NCBI GenBank assembly: GCA_024529925.1
Contig: JAFEUB010000894.1
Span: forward strand, 1,857,501-1,921,500
From: Ophthalmolycus amberensis
Taxonomy: Eukaryota > Chordata > Actinopteri > Perciformes > Zoarcidae
DNA length: 64,000 bases
Direction of reading: 5' to 3'
Shown: one piece after another, positions 22,408 to 53,168 of the stretch
Numbering within the stretch: the stretch's first letter is position 1
Layout: each line of letters starts with the position of its first letter
Position numbers and translations under genes: made by a program
The notes under the pieces: generated by a model
The model's database searches: none
What the model saw: the letters and a program-made list of their open reading frames with translations, nothing else
Told to the model about the DNA's origin: nothing

Positions 22408-25029
22408 CGACTGCAGCACCCGTTCCCCTCCTCGACATTGCTGGACATATGAGGGCTTGGGGAGGGAAGGGATAGAGAGGGTATTCGTTATGATATGGGG
22501 CATCAAAGTTTTTTTTTTTTGACGAGAGGTGAGGAGTCCTGTCCACATTCCTCGCTTGGCTCTTTAGTGCTGGTATCATGTGATCGGCAGCTACCCACCT
22601 AAGCTGCCCCCTTGTCAAATTCTGCCATTCATAAATCAGAGCAGGGAGGGAGGGCTATACTGATCACAGGGGTTTATTATAGAAGCTTTATAATGCCCCC
22701 TGCTTCACAGGGGCCATTATGGAGGCATGGGATCCCGAGATCCCCTGCTGATATCAGCCTCATCAAATATGAGATCTGAGCTGCATGATGAAAACTGCAG
22801 TAGATTACACATAACTCAAAAGCTGCATTCGAGATAGACCTTCCAATGACAAGCCAACTTTATAACCTTTCACACCAATAGTATTTATTTTCTGTAAAAT
22901 CTTTTGAAAGACCTCAAATCCGGCCATTGCTGCTACATCATACCTCAGCTATTAGTCATGCTATATCACAGGCAACGGTCTTATCTGCGGTTTCCCTGCT
23001 TTTCACCTTCTCGCGAAGGGGCCACTTCCACTTCGCTAGCTGGTCAGTGAGCTGGCTCTATGATCATCAGTCAGCCTTTCTGCCCTGACCCTCCCCCAAC
23101 TAATACAGATCCTTCTGAGGAGGAAACCAACGTGCCAAATAGAGAGCGAGGTCCATTATAAAAGTCCAGTTAGACAAACAACATGGGAAGTGGCGAGGAA
23201 GACACACGCCCTTTATTGTGTCTTGGTGGGGGTTATCTGGACTGGATAAACAGACCAGCGTCACATTGAGGTTGAAGTCAGACACAAGTGCACCAACACC
23301 CACTGTCAGTCACAGATCCACTGAGCGGGAAGAGGTGGCATTGTTCGCGTGAATGGCGTGAATGCTAAGCAGGGGCCATTGCAGATAAGAGCTCAATGCC
23401 TTGTGGTTGTCATTGAGGCAGGCACTGATGGAGCACTGTGTCAGAGGGTCCAGTTTTAGGAGGTCCTGACTGTGGTCAACAGGTACCAGGAGTCTTATCT
23501 GTTTGCATTATCACCAATTTCCTCCATAGGATAAAGAGACACAAGAGAGTCGACAGCTCAAGTGTCGTCATCATCATCATCATCATCATACATCTCCAAA
23601 CATTATACAGGTGTGATGGGCTTCGGACCAACAGGGATTTTGTCCATACAGCTAAAATATGAACACAAGTAAAAGTTTATTGTGCCATAATCTCAATAAG
23701 ACTTCAGGCAACAGGAGACAAAGCACACGGAAAACAACGAGATGTTACACTTTGTCGAGCAGCACATCCCCCCCAGTGTTACAACTGTTAGTCATCTTCA
23801 GGGGTGTGATGAGTGACTGCATCAAGACTAAGTAATGGATGGTGAAATGTTTGACAGAGTGCTAACTATTTGTACATCGTAAAAAGTCTCTGTTTACTTT
23901 CTGGAGTTTAGCCAGAACTCTCATATCAAATTTTAAAAAAACTCCTGTACAGAAAATATTACTATTACAACTCTAAGGAAGCATTTGTGCATTATCATGG
24001 GAGACACTGGAAGATGGATATAGGAGCTCTATGATCAATTTTACAACCAAAACGATAGAGTGGCTACATCCACCTTAAAATTGGCTTTTTGAATATGATG
24101 GATAATATAAATTAATATTAATCATCATAGAAAATATTTATAACTAAATACACATGACAGACAGATCGTAGGATATGTGTGCCAGCCTTCTTCATTAACA
24201 GTGAGTGCAGAAGTTCAAGAGAAAATAGCTAAAATGTCTTAATATGCTTAATTGTAATACTTCATCTAATGTTAACAAATACAGTCATTGTTTTGTATCT
24301 ACTCTGACTTTTCCCACACTCACTTTCTTCCAAAATAAATGATGGTTACAGCTACATCCAAGACATCTCATGTTAGCTTATCTATAAACGGTCACACTAA
24401 AGAGTAACTAACCCTACGCACATATATGTACCTCACTGACTTTAATAATGGTGAGAGCCATCACATTTGATTTGATCCACAAGCAGCACTTACTTTTTAG
24501 CTAAACTTGTAAGTGCAGCCCTTAGGTTAAGTTCTAACTCAAGCATTTTACACATTAACGTGGTCTTTTATTGGACTTGTTTGCTAGCTCTTGTTGGCTG
24601 CATGTTCATTAGTTAACGTTACTATTCTGAAGCAAGAGCATGGACGTAAATGCTTGGCTGAAAGCAGAAAAGGTATGAATATAATTCATTAACGTTAGCT
24701 TAAGTTGCCAGTCTCATGTTGTTTCCAAGAGGGTTAGCAACAAGCTAGCAACTACCAACAACAAACACCTACAAACACCGCGTACACCTTGTCTTTACGT
24801 GATAGGCGTTATCCACTGGGTAGAGTTGTGACAGATCAGTAAAAAATAAGCTTCAATAAAACTTCAGAAAATACCATTTCAGTGACACATCGGTGATTTG
24901 GGCAGTTGTCAGAAGCTTTGAGAGGAGAGGATACAAAACATGCGCCGGACTTGAAGGACCTTTATTTAGAAGCGATGAGCTGCCCATGAAAGTGCCTGTA
25001 TAGAAAACGCAGCACTCTCTCGCGCGCCC

Positions 25030-25102
<73 letters not shown>

Positions 25103-28100
25103 CTCTATTTTCGCCTGCCTGTGAGTGTGTTTTGAGGTGACTCAAAGGTAACATATTAGGCAATTAAAACATTAAATAGATTAACAAAAATAAGAATAAG
25201 GACAGCAGTCTAACATACAATTCAAATCAGATTATGGTGACTGTTGTTGTCACTTAACGTGTCTGTTTTCTATTGAAGTGAAGAGAAGAATTGTAAAACG
25301 TTGAGAATACTAACACCTCAGATGTATTCTCTTTTATATTCCTACTACTTCTATAATGGTATTCTGAACACTACCTAAAAAATACATCAGAACTGAATGA
25401 TAGAACTCTCAAAGCCATACAATACTGCAAGAACAGGAGAGTCTTTATTTTTTCATCCTTTTCAGTCTAATGGAGAAAGAGAGACAGAGAAAAGACAGGG
25501 CCCTAATCCACAGAGCACACAGACCCCTTTCATGGGAGTGCTGGGAGAGACCTTTATTTGTCCATTCCTATCATGGAGAAAGCAGGTTTCAAGCTCGGCT
25601 AGGTCTGGGCTGGAAGATTAGATGAAACCAGAGTGTTTTAAACCTCTTCTGTGGCCATGGATTAGAGTCAGCCAGTCCCCCTGCACTCTGAAATGAAACA
25701 ATGAGAGGTACAGGTAGCTCAGTGGGAGAAGGCGAACAGCATTTTGAGTGCATTGGGTTAAAAACCTAAATAATCTCCAAGCAACAAAAAAGGATAGCCC
25801 TCATTTAACTTCAGAAAGAAGGGAGGGAATACCTCACATACACCTGGATTGATGTGGGCAATATGTTAATATTTTGACCTAAGCATCTGGGACACATCCC
25901 AGTCATAATATTTGTTGGGGTGCAACACATCCATTTAAATGTATTTGAACCCGCTCAAACTACATTCTCATCTCCTAGACTATACTATACAAACTATACT
26001 AAATGACACATACAATGTTTGGGATTTAGAGTGAAGGATGATGACCAGTGTATCTAATTAACTAATGAGCTTAATGAAATACATAAGCACATAATGACCT
26101 ACATGTAAAGGGTGAGTCTCAGTTGTAGAGTAGCAGTGAGTTTAAACCAATTAGTGCAAATGGAGATGGCAGGACAGTAACCTCTCAGCAGGAGGTGGGA
26201 GAACATGTCTGCTGCCCTGCCTGGACAGATACCATGGCCTACATCATCATTAATTATTCCTGGCATCTCAACTTACCCAGGGGCAGGGAGGGTGTGTGGG
26301 ACAATGCCAGGGTGCACTTGAAAGCTAGAGCCTCGGTCTCGCTGTGGCTCCGAGGAGGAGCAGGAGGAGAGGGTGATAGGGTGATAGGGTTGGGGTGTGT
26401 ATACAGTATCATCCATCCAACCCAAGGGACTGTGTGGTAAGGAAATCCCTGGATTCCCACTCTCGCTCCAGCCACCCGGTTGTGGGGGGCAGGCAGGTCA
26501 CTTTACAGCTCATCACCAAATTAGAAAGACTGCGGGTCAGCCTGAGCAGCAGCCAGACCACAGAGAGGTAGAAATAGATGGGAGTGCTACGGTGCAGTCT
26601 GCTTGTACTCATTCACCAGGCTCCTCTCTCATCATGGAGAGAGAGGACTGCACTGTATGCCGTGGAGGGCAAAAGTCCAGGGAGGAACACTAGACAGTGC
26701 TTTTACATAAGTCCGGACCATAAAGTAATGAATATAGTGTGGACACCGAGCGCTCGTGTACAAAGTGACGAGCATGTGGAATTTTCTTTTTACTGACATC
26801 CTCGGCATTAAAGTGACATAAGATACACACCAAGATACAATGATACAAATACACTATCTTTCTGGAGGCTTTTTAAGCTAACCTTAAAGGGTTTGTGTAT
26901 TCAATGAGATTTTGTTTAATGGACCTTTATTCAAGCAAAATTTCCCAAAAGGTTCCTCAAAGGAATAGTTCGACACTTCAGGTGAAGTACTGACTTACTT
27001 TGTTCAGATACGACATGTCTTATACTTACTTTTATTTGTCTTACATGAAATTCCTCAACCTGATTTACCCACTCCTACATGAGTTAGTAATTTCCCAGAA
27101 TCCCTCTTGTCAACCCTCAGTGAAGTGGTATTCACTTTTTCCTTCAGGCAAGGATGAACAAGTTTATAAATACAAACAAGCATTTCAATTTGTTGCAGAC
27201 CTACCCCTTGATCAAAACACAATATGTTGACATAATTTGTATCGTGTTAACGTTTTTTGACATGGTAATAAGAAAAAACACCAACTTTCAAGGTCTCCTT
27301 TAAGTACGGCACTAAGTTGGACAAATTAATGAATGTGTAAGTGCAACTTTATGTCTCCCTGAGTTGTCTATGTGTCAGTGGATGAGTAAGCATTGAGTTA
27401 TCAGAACAGACGGAGAAGATACTGGTACAGGTATCATAACATGGGATGGTGAGGCCTCCGCGGCTCATGTTTTCCTTGGGCATCTTTGCAGGTGTGAATG
27501 GAGAGATCTCAGGGAGGGCGAGGAGTGACTTGCCTGTCACTTTGAGGCTTAGACCAAACACAACTTAAATGAATCATTATGTAGCGGGAAGGACACACCG
27601 GCACTATCAGCACCACTAAAGCATCCTCCCTTGGAACAGTGAAGAAGGGGAGGCACCCAGTGTCTAAAGTTAATATTCTTATCAGTTTCTTTTTGAAACT
27701 CCTCTTTAATGATGAAGCTGTTTTTCATGGTCATGTCCACTGGGAGTAGCAGGCAAGGATGAATTATTATCTCTGACCCCAATACACTCAAGAGTAAGCG
27801 TTTTTAATAGTTAATCCAAGACACCAATTACACATCTTTTATACAAACGCACGTACAAGTACACATACACGTACACGTGATAAAACAATAAATCAATTGC
27901 TTCCAGTATAAAGTCAAGTATACTTTATAATACTGTAAATCAATGGAGATTGTAGCATTGATTGAGCTTTGGTCAATGGCATGAGGTCTGGTTAAAGTTA
28001 GTTTTGTAAACAGTTGCTGTTACACTTGTGCATTCATTTGAAATATTATCTATAAAAGTAGACTGGTGGTCATGTTTCACTGCGTTCAATAGGGAAAACA

Positions 28101-28430
28101 ATAGTAGTAAGCAGGAGGGGTTTGACGTTTTGAGAAAAACTATTTTTCAACAAGTACACCTTTACATCAGTCTAAGATCTAAAATGTTCAGTTTTGCTAT
28201 AAGGGGCCATCTTTCCACCATTGGCAAGTAAAAAGAGTCGAGCTTAAGACGGTCTAAAAACGCGGTTGGGTGGACACAACTCAGATCAGTGAGTCGAGCT
28301 GCGTCTCTTCTTCCAGTAGCTGCCTCGACATACACTGATGACCACTCTTCATGTTGCTGCTGCTACTTCATTTGTCATACAGGATGACATTAAGGCCAAA
28401 GGTTACTTTGTGAAGGCTAATTACTAAGGT
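22408..28430. other. Intergenic DNA, no gene recognised
   Basis: Holds a small TCA/ATC microsatellite (23568-23588) and a CT tract (25021-25104). A phrase at 26958-26985 (AAAGGAATAGTTCGACACTT) looks like the start of repeat family B. Open frames here are short, unspliced and unrecognisable. Confidence 0.5.
25021..25104. repeat. CT microsatellite with CG interruptions
   Basis: CT units broken by CGCTCT and CGCGCG steps. It creates a spurious Arg-Glu-rich frame on the minus strand. Confidence 0.95.
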
Positions 28431-28432
28431 TA

Positions 28433-28475
28433 TATATATATATATACAGTGTATATATATATATATATATATATA
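28433..28475. repeat. Two TA tracts around CAGTG
   Basis: A short TA run, ACAGTG, then a longer TA run ending ATACTG; the ends ACAGTGTATA and TATATACTGT form an imperfect palindrome. Confidence 0.9.
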
Positions 28476-28742
28476 CTGTTCTGTGTGTGTGTACCATAGT
28501 TGGGCTGTGACAGTCACACTCCTGTTACAGAACCATGTGAAAATTTGTTTTGGAAAGACAGAGCAGACGTATAGCTCTCCACAGCGTTATTTTGAGGGAA
28601 TGTTCATGTGTACTGAACGCAGGCTCACGGTATACCCACACCATGCTATTCAGACATGCAGTATGTGTGGACATCCAAATACAGGCCTTACACAAGAGAG
28701 CTCACGTTGCCGACACACCCATGCATCCACATTCCCACCTGC

Positions 28743-28790
28743 CCCCCCCCCCCCCCCCCCCACACACACACACAGACACACACACACAAG
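28743..28790. repeat. C homopolymer followed by CA microsatellite
   Basis: About 18 C residues joined to CA units with two interruptions. Confidence 0.95.
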
Positions 28791-30180
28791 CCATCTCTCA
28801 TCAGATCAGTGACCAACAAATAAACACAGGCCGGCATAACTGTGAGCGCCAGAAGCAAAGCTAGCAGATACACACAGTGCATGCAGAATGTGTGTGCATG
28901 TGCGTTTGTGATTCATTCACAAGTCGCTCGTCCCACCACACAGAGCTTTTAATGGCTAAACAGGAAAGACAGAATCAATCAGAGAGGCATCGACAGCAGC
29001 CGGAGGGCGAAGGCTGCATGCAGTCCATCTGCATCACGTAACAGGATGGTCTCTGCAGCTCAGCCTGTGTGTGTGTGTGTGTGTATTTGCAGGTTTATGG
29101 ATTGGGGGCATCGGCAACAATTGCAATGTGTGCCAGCTATGTGCTCAGATCAGGCACAGGCAGTTCCTTACAGTACATCTGCTGCCAGATGTTTTGGTTG
29201 CAGAGTAGGAAGCTATCATGGCACTGGAAGGTACTTTGATTTATGTGATGTGACTCAGACTGATAACAACAGAGCCCCAGAGCAGACACAGTCACAAGGA
29301 AACTGTCAAGTTAGTGATACTGATGCTCTCTGCTCGGCTAGTGTTTGGCAGAACCTTTAGGAAGTGCAATGAAGCTCGTTATTTTCAGTGCAGAGCCTTG
29401 TTAAGCTCATTATCTCCACCAGGGTTTGATTAATGTGAGGTTTTGAATGCTAAATCATAAATGAGTGTAATCATATTTTTAATTTCATAAAGGAAGATAA
29501 CCAAATCAGCCAGGCCTAATTCTTTTAAATAATGCTTACCTAATGGGAATGCATCCCTCCAGTGAAATTTGGTTCCTCATTTTCTTGCTATAAAATATTA
29601 TTAGTTCTTAAACCTGGCTTCTGTAGTAGCTTTCAGTTGGCTTTATTAAACAGCTTTCCTGTTTTGATGAAAAAAAGCAGAGCTGATCAAACAGACAACG
29701 GTTAAGAGGTTGTTAGAGGTGCAACAACATAATCATAATCCATGCAAGTCCAAATTGTGTGCCAAACATGTCTTCTTCAGAGCCAAACATCAGGGTGTGT
29801 CATTTTGCTTTTGCATGCAGACTGCTATCGGTGTGGCTTGGCATGCATATACCGGTACACACAAACACTGTCCCTTTGTTGTATGCCATCATCAAACATC
29901 AGCTCAATAAATCTCTGTGCTGCTTCCAGAGGTAATAAAACAGCTTCCTGTGTGGCAAAAGACCTGACTACATGATTTAGGAGCTGAGGTTACTGATCGT
30001 AATTGCTCTCTTAGTGACGTCTTGGGATCAGAACCGCAAACTATGACATTGTAGCATATCCTTTTCACTGTTGGCCACAGGCACTGGTATTCTGCGTAAG
30101 GCTGTGGTTGGCTGGACCGGTCGGGATAGGCCAAACCTAACCGCAGTGCTACATCTAGCTGTTTTTCGAACACTTCCCAC
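28791..30180. other. Intergenic DNA, no gene recognised
   Basis: Contains a short GT run (29068-29083). The stretch 29380-29600 is AT-rich with CTAATT and GGCCTAATTC words and no repeat structure; it could be regulatory but there is no direct evidence. Confidence 0.45.
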
Positions 30181-30188
30181 TTCTCCTC

Positions 30189-30290
30189 AGATAAAAGCCG
30201 CTGTAGCAGCCATGTGTATTGAATCTGGACCAATCATGAGGGTATCCTGTTCTTATCAGGGGTCAGATAAGCTCATTTCACAGGCCCTCG
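30189..30290. repeat. GATA-pair sequence, copy 2 (intergenic)
   Basis: Contains AGATAAAAGCC, AGCCATGTGTATT, CTTATCAGGGGTCAGATAAG and CTCATTTCACAGGCCCTC. The first and last landmark motifs are 77 bp apart here and 75 bp apart in copy 1. The last 30 bp match copy 1 at 24 positions. CTTATC and GATAAG form an inverted GATA pair. Confidence 0.6.
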
Positions 30291-31734
30291 TCGCCTCTAC
30301 TGGGCTACCAACAGGACCCCACTCTGACAAGAGCTGACCTCATCTACCTTTTCTTAATGTTTGTGGTTGAATGGGAGGTCAAGAGGGGAGGAAACTCAAT
30401 GACTGAATCTTTGTAGTATAGCTACAGTGTAACAAAATCAAATATGTAGTCTTTGAAACAAACGAGACAACCTTGACATTCCTGGTGGGGAGTATTAGGA
30501 CTCCGGACTCAGTCACAATACAGAGTCAAGATTAAAATGTGTATTTGGACTGAGGAATCTCCACAGAAGAAAGTGGTGTCTGTAAAGTGTGTAAATTTGT
30601 ACGGGAAATTAAAGGAAAAGCACACAATCTCATCTCAACACCCTTGTTCCCATGGCCGTTTTTCTGTGAGCCTATATGCCATTAGGCTCAGTGCATGGCT
30701 TCAGCGGGTTCTTTGAGCTAATTGTCTTGAACTTGGGAGGCCGGATGGGGGGGAAAGCACCAAAATGTAGTGGGGAGACTCACCTTGGCTTACCAGTCTG
30801 AGGGCCCTTTTTCTACATGGAGCCTCCCGAGGACCCTCCCCAGCCACCGCACCCATCCAGGCCCTACAGGCATCTCAGGCTGACAGCTCCTGAGCCAGGT
30901 ACTGGCAGTACAACAGAGCAGTCATAATTGGCCCCTATTCATTTCTCAGGGATAATCCTCGCCAAGGTTGAGCCCTTTCTGTTCCTAGCTTCATTTTTTC
31001 ACAAATGTTTACATAAGTTGTGTATCGGTTTCTCCTCCACCTGAGGCTTACGCTCCGGCTGCGGGTCTGTATGCCCAGCATGTGTTTTAACGTGCGTCTG
31101 AAGGTTCTGCTGCTAGGGCTCAAGACCTGAAGTGACAAAGGCCTTGTGAATGTCTGATTCACAGACAACTGTCAGTGTTCAATGGGCTGGATTAAGACGG
31201 AGCATAGAACCGAGCGCACCCTGACATGTTGACATGTTCTACTAAGTGCATTTCAAGGTGGATTTAGCCTGTTTGCTCCATTGTGGTGAGACAGCAGAGA
31301 CACAATTGCTTAATGGGACTGGCTATTCTTGAGTTGGCGGGTGAACTTTACTCCCGCTGTCTGGGTTGGGACTGACACCAGCCTCATTCTCAGGGTGAGT
31401 GAGGCTGCTGTGGATCCTGAGGAGGTTCAGGGGTTTCAGAGAGCTCTGTCCTTAACCAAACAAACACCGTGGAATTTCTGCCATTGTTGGTGCAGAGGGT
31501 TGAGTGACAGGGCTGCATAGCAGAGCTGCCTGTCAGCAGAGACGACTCCGGGTCAAAGTGTGACCACCCCTTGTGACACTTAATATAAGACTTAGCCATG
31601 TAGCATATATTAAGATAAACCTGTACAGATGCATGTTTACATTAACTGGTTCTCTGGATTTGTTTTTTGGATGCTCTTATAATGCTGTGAAGAAGGAATT
31701 TCCCCGCTCAATAATTTGTAACAAATTGTCTTTG
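30291..31734. other. Intergenic DNA, nothing recognised
   Basis: Unique-looking DNA with no coding exon, simple repeat or RNA gene that I can identify. Confidence 0.45.
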
Positions 31735-31915
31735 TGAAAAGAATCGTTAAACATTTTGAGAAATACATATTTGTTTTCCTGCTGACAGTTAGATGTTGAT
31801 ACCACTCTTGTGTCTGTATGGCTAATATCAGTCTAGCAGCAGAAGTCAGTTCCCCGTTTGTCTTTATGCTAAGCTTAGCTAACCTGCTACTGGCTGTACT
31901 TTAACATTAACTGGA
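31735..31915. repeat. Dispersed repeat, family B copy
   Basis: Contains TTAAACATTTTGAGAAATAC, GACAGTTAGATGTTGATACC and GTCTTTATGCTAAGCTTAGC, which are characteristic words of the same family as 20236-20560. Confidence 0.6.
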
Positions 31916-33050
31916 TGGATGAGAGAGTAGTAATTGATCTTCTCTTCTAATTCTTGGCATGAAAATAAAATAAGCATATTTATAAGTTCATACACATGAA
32001 TACACAATACAGACGCTAGCGACCATACAAACACAGAAAACTCAGTCAGTGGGCATCGTTACTTTAATTTTGCATTCCAAAGTGTTATTACTTTACATAT
32101 AAATCATGTACAACAAAGCTTTAATGGAAAATTACACTTCTCTATTTACAACTGCTTAAGTTGGCGGCCAGGTGACATCCGGCCTGCACTCCCCAGTTTT
32201 GGGTTTTAGTGCAGGCCATCATTAACTGGTCGACCTGAAAGTTGAACCCTGACCCCCCCATGGGGCGCAGCTGAGGCTAACTGGTCAGAGCTCGGGCCTG
32301 GACTGACTGCTCCACAAAAATGAACAGATAGTCAAATGAGACGGATACGTCATTAAATTGATATTGTTTGTGTGAGCAGCCATACTGTGAACACGATATA
32401 GCGCAGATGAGAAAACGCAGAAGGGAAGTGGAGGGTAAAAAGCAAACAGACATTACAGTTACACTGATGGCCTCAATAACTTCCCTCATGTTGCCTCGGG
32501 CCCACCCCAAGGTCTCTGAAGTGGCTCGTTAAGCACAGGAACATCGACTCAATTACCCTGGGCAAACACAGCGCTACCGCTCGGTGTTGTGTTGGTTGGG
32601 TCCGTCCGTCTCCTTGCCATCCTACCACCCCCCCCCCCCCCCGGCCCTCCTCACCCCGAGACCCCCAGGCCCCTGCCGTGCAGCGCCGCAGCATGTGAGC
32701 CCTCTGTGCTCCGAGTGATAGAGTCAAGCTGTTCCTGCTGAGCGGAGGTCAGGGTCCTTCAGTCAGCACCTCAGCCCTGAACAGAGCACACAGGAATCCC
32801 CCTTCCCTCCCTAACCGGGGCTGAAACTCAGCTCTCTCTCCTCTGGCCCAGGTCCAAATAAACCTGGTACCTCTCTCTCTCTCTCTCTCTTTCCTCTCTC
32901 CATCTCCTGGCACACTGTCACTCCCCTCATCGAAATAATTAATCAGACTTGGCAGATTCTGTAGCAACCCACTTTATCGACAGCCCTCCTCCGTCCTCCT
33001 CCTCCTCATCGTCTACATAATAAACCCAAGATGTCCAGTTCAGTCAGCAG
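31916..33050. other. Intergenic DNA, nothing coding recognised
   Basis: Includes a C run (32627-32642) and a CT tract (about 32872-32891). No exon-like segment was recognised. Confidence 0.45.
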
Positions 33051-33200
33051 GTTGAACACTTGAGCACTTTGGCAAACTGCAGGGGGCTATTACTGCTTTA
33101 TTGATATAAACAACTTGCCTTATCTTCAAGTGTGATGGCTCTTTAGGCCTAACCTGCCATCAATGTAAACACACAACAGATAACCCTTATCAGTTTGGCA
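33050..33200. promoter_or_regulatory. Candidate enhancer downstream of TXNRD2 with NKX and GATA sites
   Basis: Within about 140 bp there are two NKX2-type cores in opposite orientation (CACTTGA 33057-33063, TCAAGTG 33126-33132), three GATA cores (CTTATCT 33119-33125, AGATAA 33178-33183, TTATCA 33187-33192) and a forkhead-like TGTAAACA. This combination is typical of heart or pharyngeal enhancers; function here is inference. Confidence 0.35.
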
Positions 33201-33792
33201 CCAATAAAGCCAGTCTGCTTTCAAACGTCATCCAACAGCACATATCTTTTATAGGGATTAAAGGGATTAAATGTGCAACCTGAACGTATTCAGGGTTATT
33301 TTTTTTTATCCAATGACTACTTCATCCCGTCTTCCATTCTTGGCTCAGAAGAAACGGATGAATCGGAGGGCAACAGTGCCACCTTTGGGTGACGATGAGT
33401 AATACAGTTATAGTAGAGTTCTCAAAGCACTGTTATCAGCAGATAGAGTTTCCCCGTGGCATCCACACAGCTTGTGACTGCAAATATTTGTAGTCCCCCT
33501 CTGTTTTTTTCATGCGTTTGGACGGAGAAGAGCATGGAGGAAAAGGAAGGGGTCTGGGGTCTGCTGGGGCCTAAACAAGCCGGGGCTCCCTGGCCAGGTC
33601 TGAGCTGCCTGACTGACAAGCGGCCCACCGACTGTTTGTGTGTGTCCATGGGAAATGGGGCGGTGTTGCAGCGACGGCCCTGGGGCCATCCATCAGTGTC
33701 ATTGGGGGAGGGGGTTTGTGGGGGTGTATGGTATGTGTCACCTCCAAGACTAATGGACAGGAAGTACAGCCAGAGAAACAACAATATTTGCA

Positions 33793-33795
<3 letters not shown>

Positions 33796-33842
<47 letters not shown>
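33796..33842. repeat. TA dinucleotide microsatellite
   Basis: About 23 uninterrupted TA units. It lies just beyond the inferred TXNRD2 polyadenylation signal. Confidence 0.97.
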
Positions 33843-33845
<3 letters not shown>

Positions 33846-33904
33846 GAAAAACAGTAAGGGTTTGCTCCACGGTTCTCGTACGATTCCCGAGCACAGGCCT
33901 TAAT

Positions 33905-34241
33905 CCTGATTGATGAGTCTGTTTATTTAAAAGACGCTTGCGCTGCGGCCACGACTCTCACTTACCTGATCCACAACTTTGTGCTTTTTAGAGGATACAC
34001 TCACAACATGCACGTATATGGTATAATCACAGTCTTGGTTATAACATGACGTGTAAGGGACACTAACCTGGGCAGAGACCCTCTTCCCAGAGAGGGCAGT
34101 GTGAAACTGAGGACCATTAGGGAGCCATATAAAGGGAGGGAGAGAGAGAGAGAGAGAGAGAGCAGGAGAAACCCAGGCTAACCTCTTTCTACTGCTACAG
34201 AGGGACCCTGTGTGCTCACTAGTGTTCAGAGACCGAGGTGC
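33905..34241 (-). other. txnrd2: TXNRD2 3' UTR (inferred)
   Basis: An AATAAA on the minus strand at 33927-33922 would give a 3' UTR of about 330 bp. A selenoprotein mRNA must carry a SECIS element here or further on. I looked for the ATGA/GTGA quartet with an AA apical loop and a matching NGA side and found no arrangement with a convincing stem. A GA tract (34136-34162) interrupts the UTR. Confidence 0.5.
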
Positions 34242-52027
<17,786 letters not shown>

Positions 52028-52249
52028 GTTGTTGTTATGAAAGGACCCAAGCCGGGTATGTGCTGGCTAGACTATTGCCTGATAAGAAATGGGTCCTACG
52101 GTTTACTCGAAATTAAACTTTTTTATTATTATTCAACAGAAATATGAACAGTAAACTAATGAATCTTGTTGATACTGAATTTAAAGTTTAAATCTCAATA
52201 AATGTGGTGGAATAATTTTGACATATTCTTAGTGTAGAATTTACAGTTT
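52028..52249 (-). promoter_or_regulatory. txnrd2: TXNRD2 5' UTR and probable promoter
   Basis: Immediately upstream of the start codon, without TATA box in the expected place. Only about 220 bp separate the ATG from a dispersed repeat, so the core promoter probably lies here. Inferred from position alone. Confidence 0.35.
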
Positions 52250-52470
52250 ATCAGTGGTGTATAGTAACGAAGTAGAAATACTTCGTTACTGTACTTAAGT
52301 CGTTTTTTTGGATATCTGTACTTTACTTTACTATTTATATTTCTGTTGACTTTTACTTCACTACATGTTGCAAAGAAAACTGATACTTTGACTCCGATAC
52401 ATTTCCCCTGAAACCTTCGTTACTCGCTACAAAATCAAATCTATCTTTAGAAAACAAATGAATCATGAGA
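52250..52470. repeat. Dispersed repeat (TTCGTTACTGTACTTAAG type)
   Basis: CAGTGGTGTATAGTAACGAA, ATACTTCGTTACTGTACTTA, CTGTACTTTACTTTACTAT and TTTTACTTCACTACATGTTG are words of a very common teleost repeat as I remember it; the CAGTGGTG start would suit a hAT-type element. The right end may reach about 52640. Confidence 0.55.
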
Positions 52471-53160
52471 CCAGCGTCGGGGACTGTGGTGGAACACAGA
52501 CTGCAAGCAAGCAGGTTTGGTGAATCAGTGTTCCTAGCTTGCAAGTTAAATCGTTGGTTAATCACGTTAATGCGCAATTGCAAACAAGTGCTCTCAAAGC
52601 CGCGGTGTTTTGATTCCCAGTGATGCCCAGGATGCTACATGCTATAAGCTAGCGAGCGACAACATGAGTAGCATTCCACACAGGACGGGTGGGATGAGGA
52701 GAGGTGGATGGGTCAAACAAACACTGGCGTTTCCTCCAGGAGGCCACAGTTTGTGCCGTGTGTGAAACGAGAAGCCAATGTTGATTTATTTGTGACGTGA
52801 CTTCCGTACTTAAGCAACGCCACTTCCGTAGATATTTCAACGCAAACCACGATCTTTTCCTAAACCTAACGAAGTAGTTTCATCGCCTAAACCTTAGTTG
52901 TTTCCTGTGAAGATGGAAGTTTATTTTGAAAAGACAGTATGCATGTAACAAGCGAAAACAGACTCATGTTGCTGGACTTTTGCAGGAAAAACGCACGAAA
53001 AATGAGGAGTAACTTTTCGTAAGATGAATTTATATCATTGTATAAAGAGAGTGACATGAGAAGATCAATCTCATGTCTGTAAGTTAAATCAGCTATAATC
53101 ACTCTTTTAAAGTGTTTAGTGACTCGTCTAAAACATTTAAAAAAGGAATAACTTCAATAG
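52471..53160. other. Gene-free DNA, nothing recognised
   Basis: Moderately AT-rich sequence between the dispersed repeat and the Helentron-like element. No coding frame was recognised. Confidence 0.45.
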
Positions 53161-53168
53161 AATCATTG

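Noticed and set aside
18992..33900. A third gene between GNB1L and TXNRD2
   Set aside because: No set of phase-consistent exons or recognisable protein words was found on either strand.
33961..34020. GTGAGTGTATCCTCTAAAAAG as the TXNRD2 SECIS core on the minus strand
   Set aside because: The quartet and AAAA spacing are suggestive, but the opposite arm does not pair beyond four bases, so it is not claimed.
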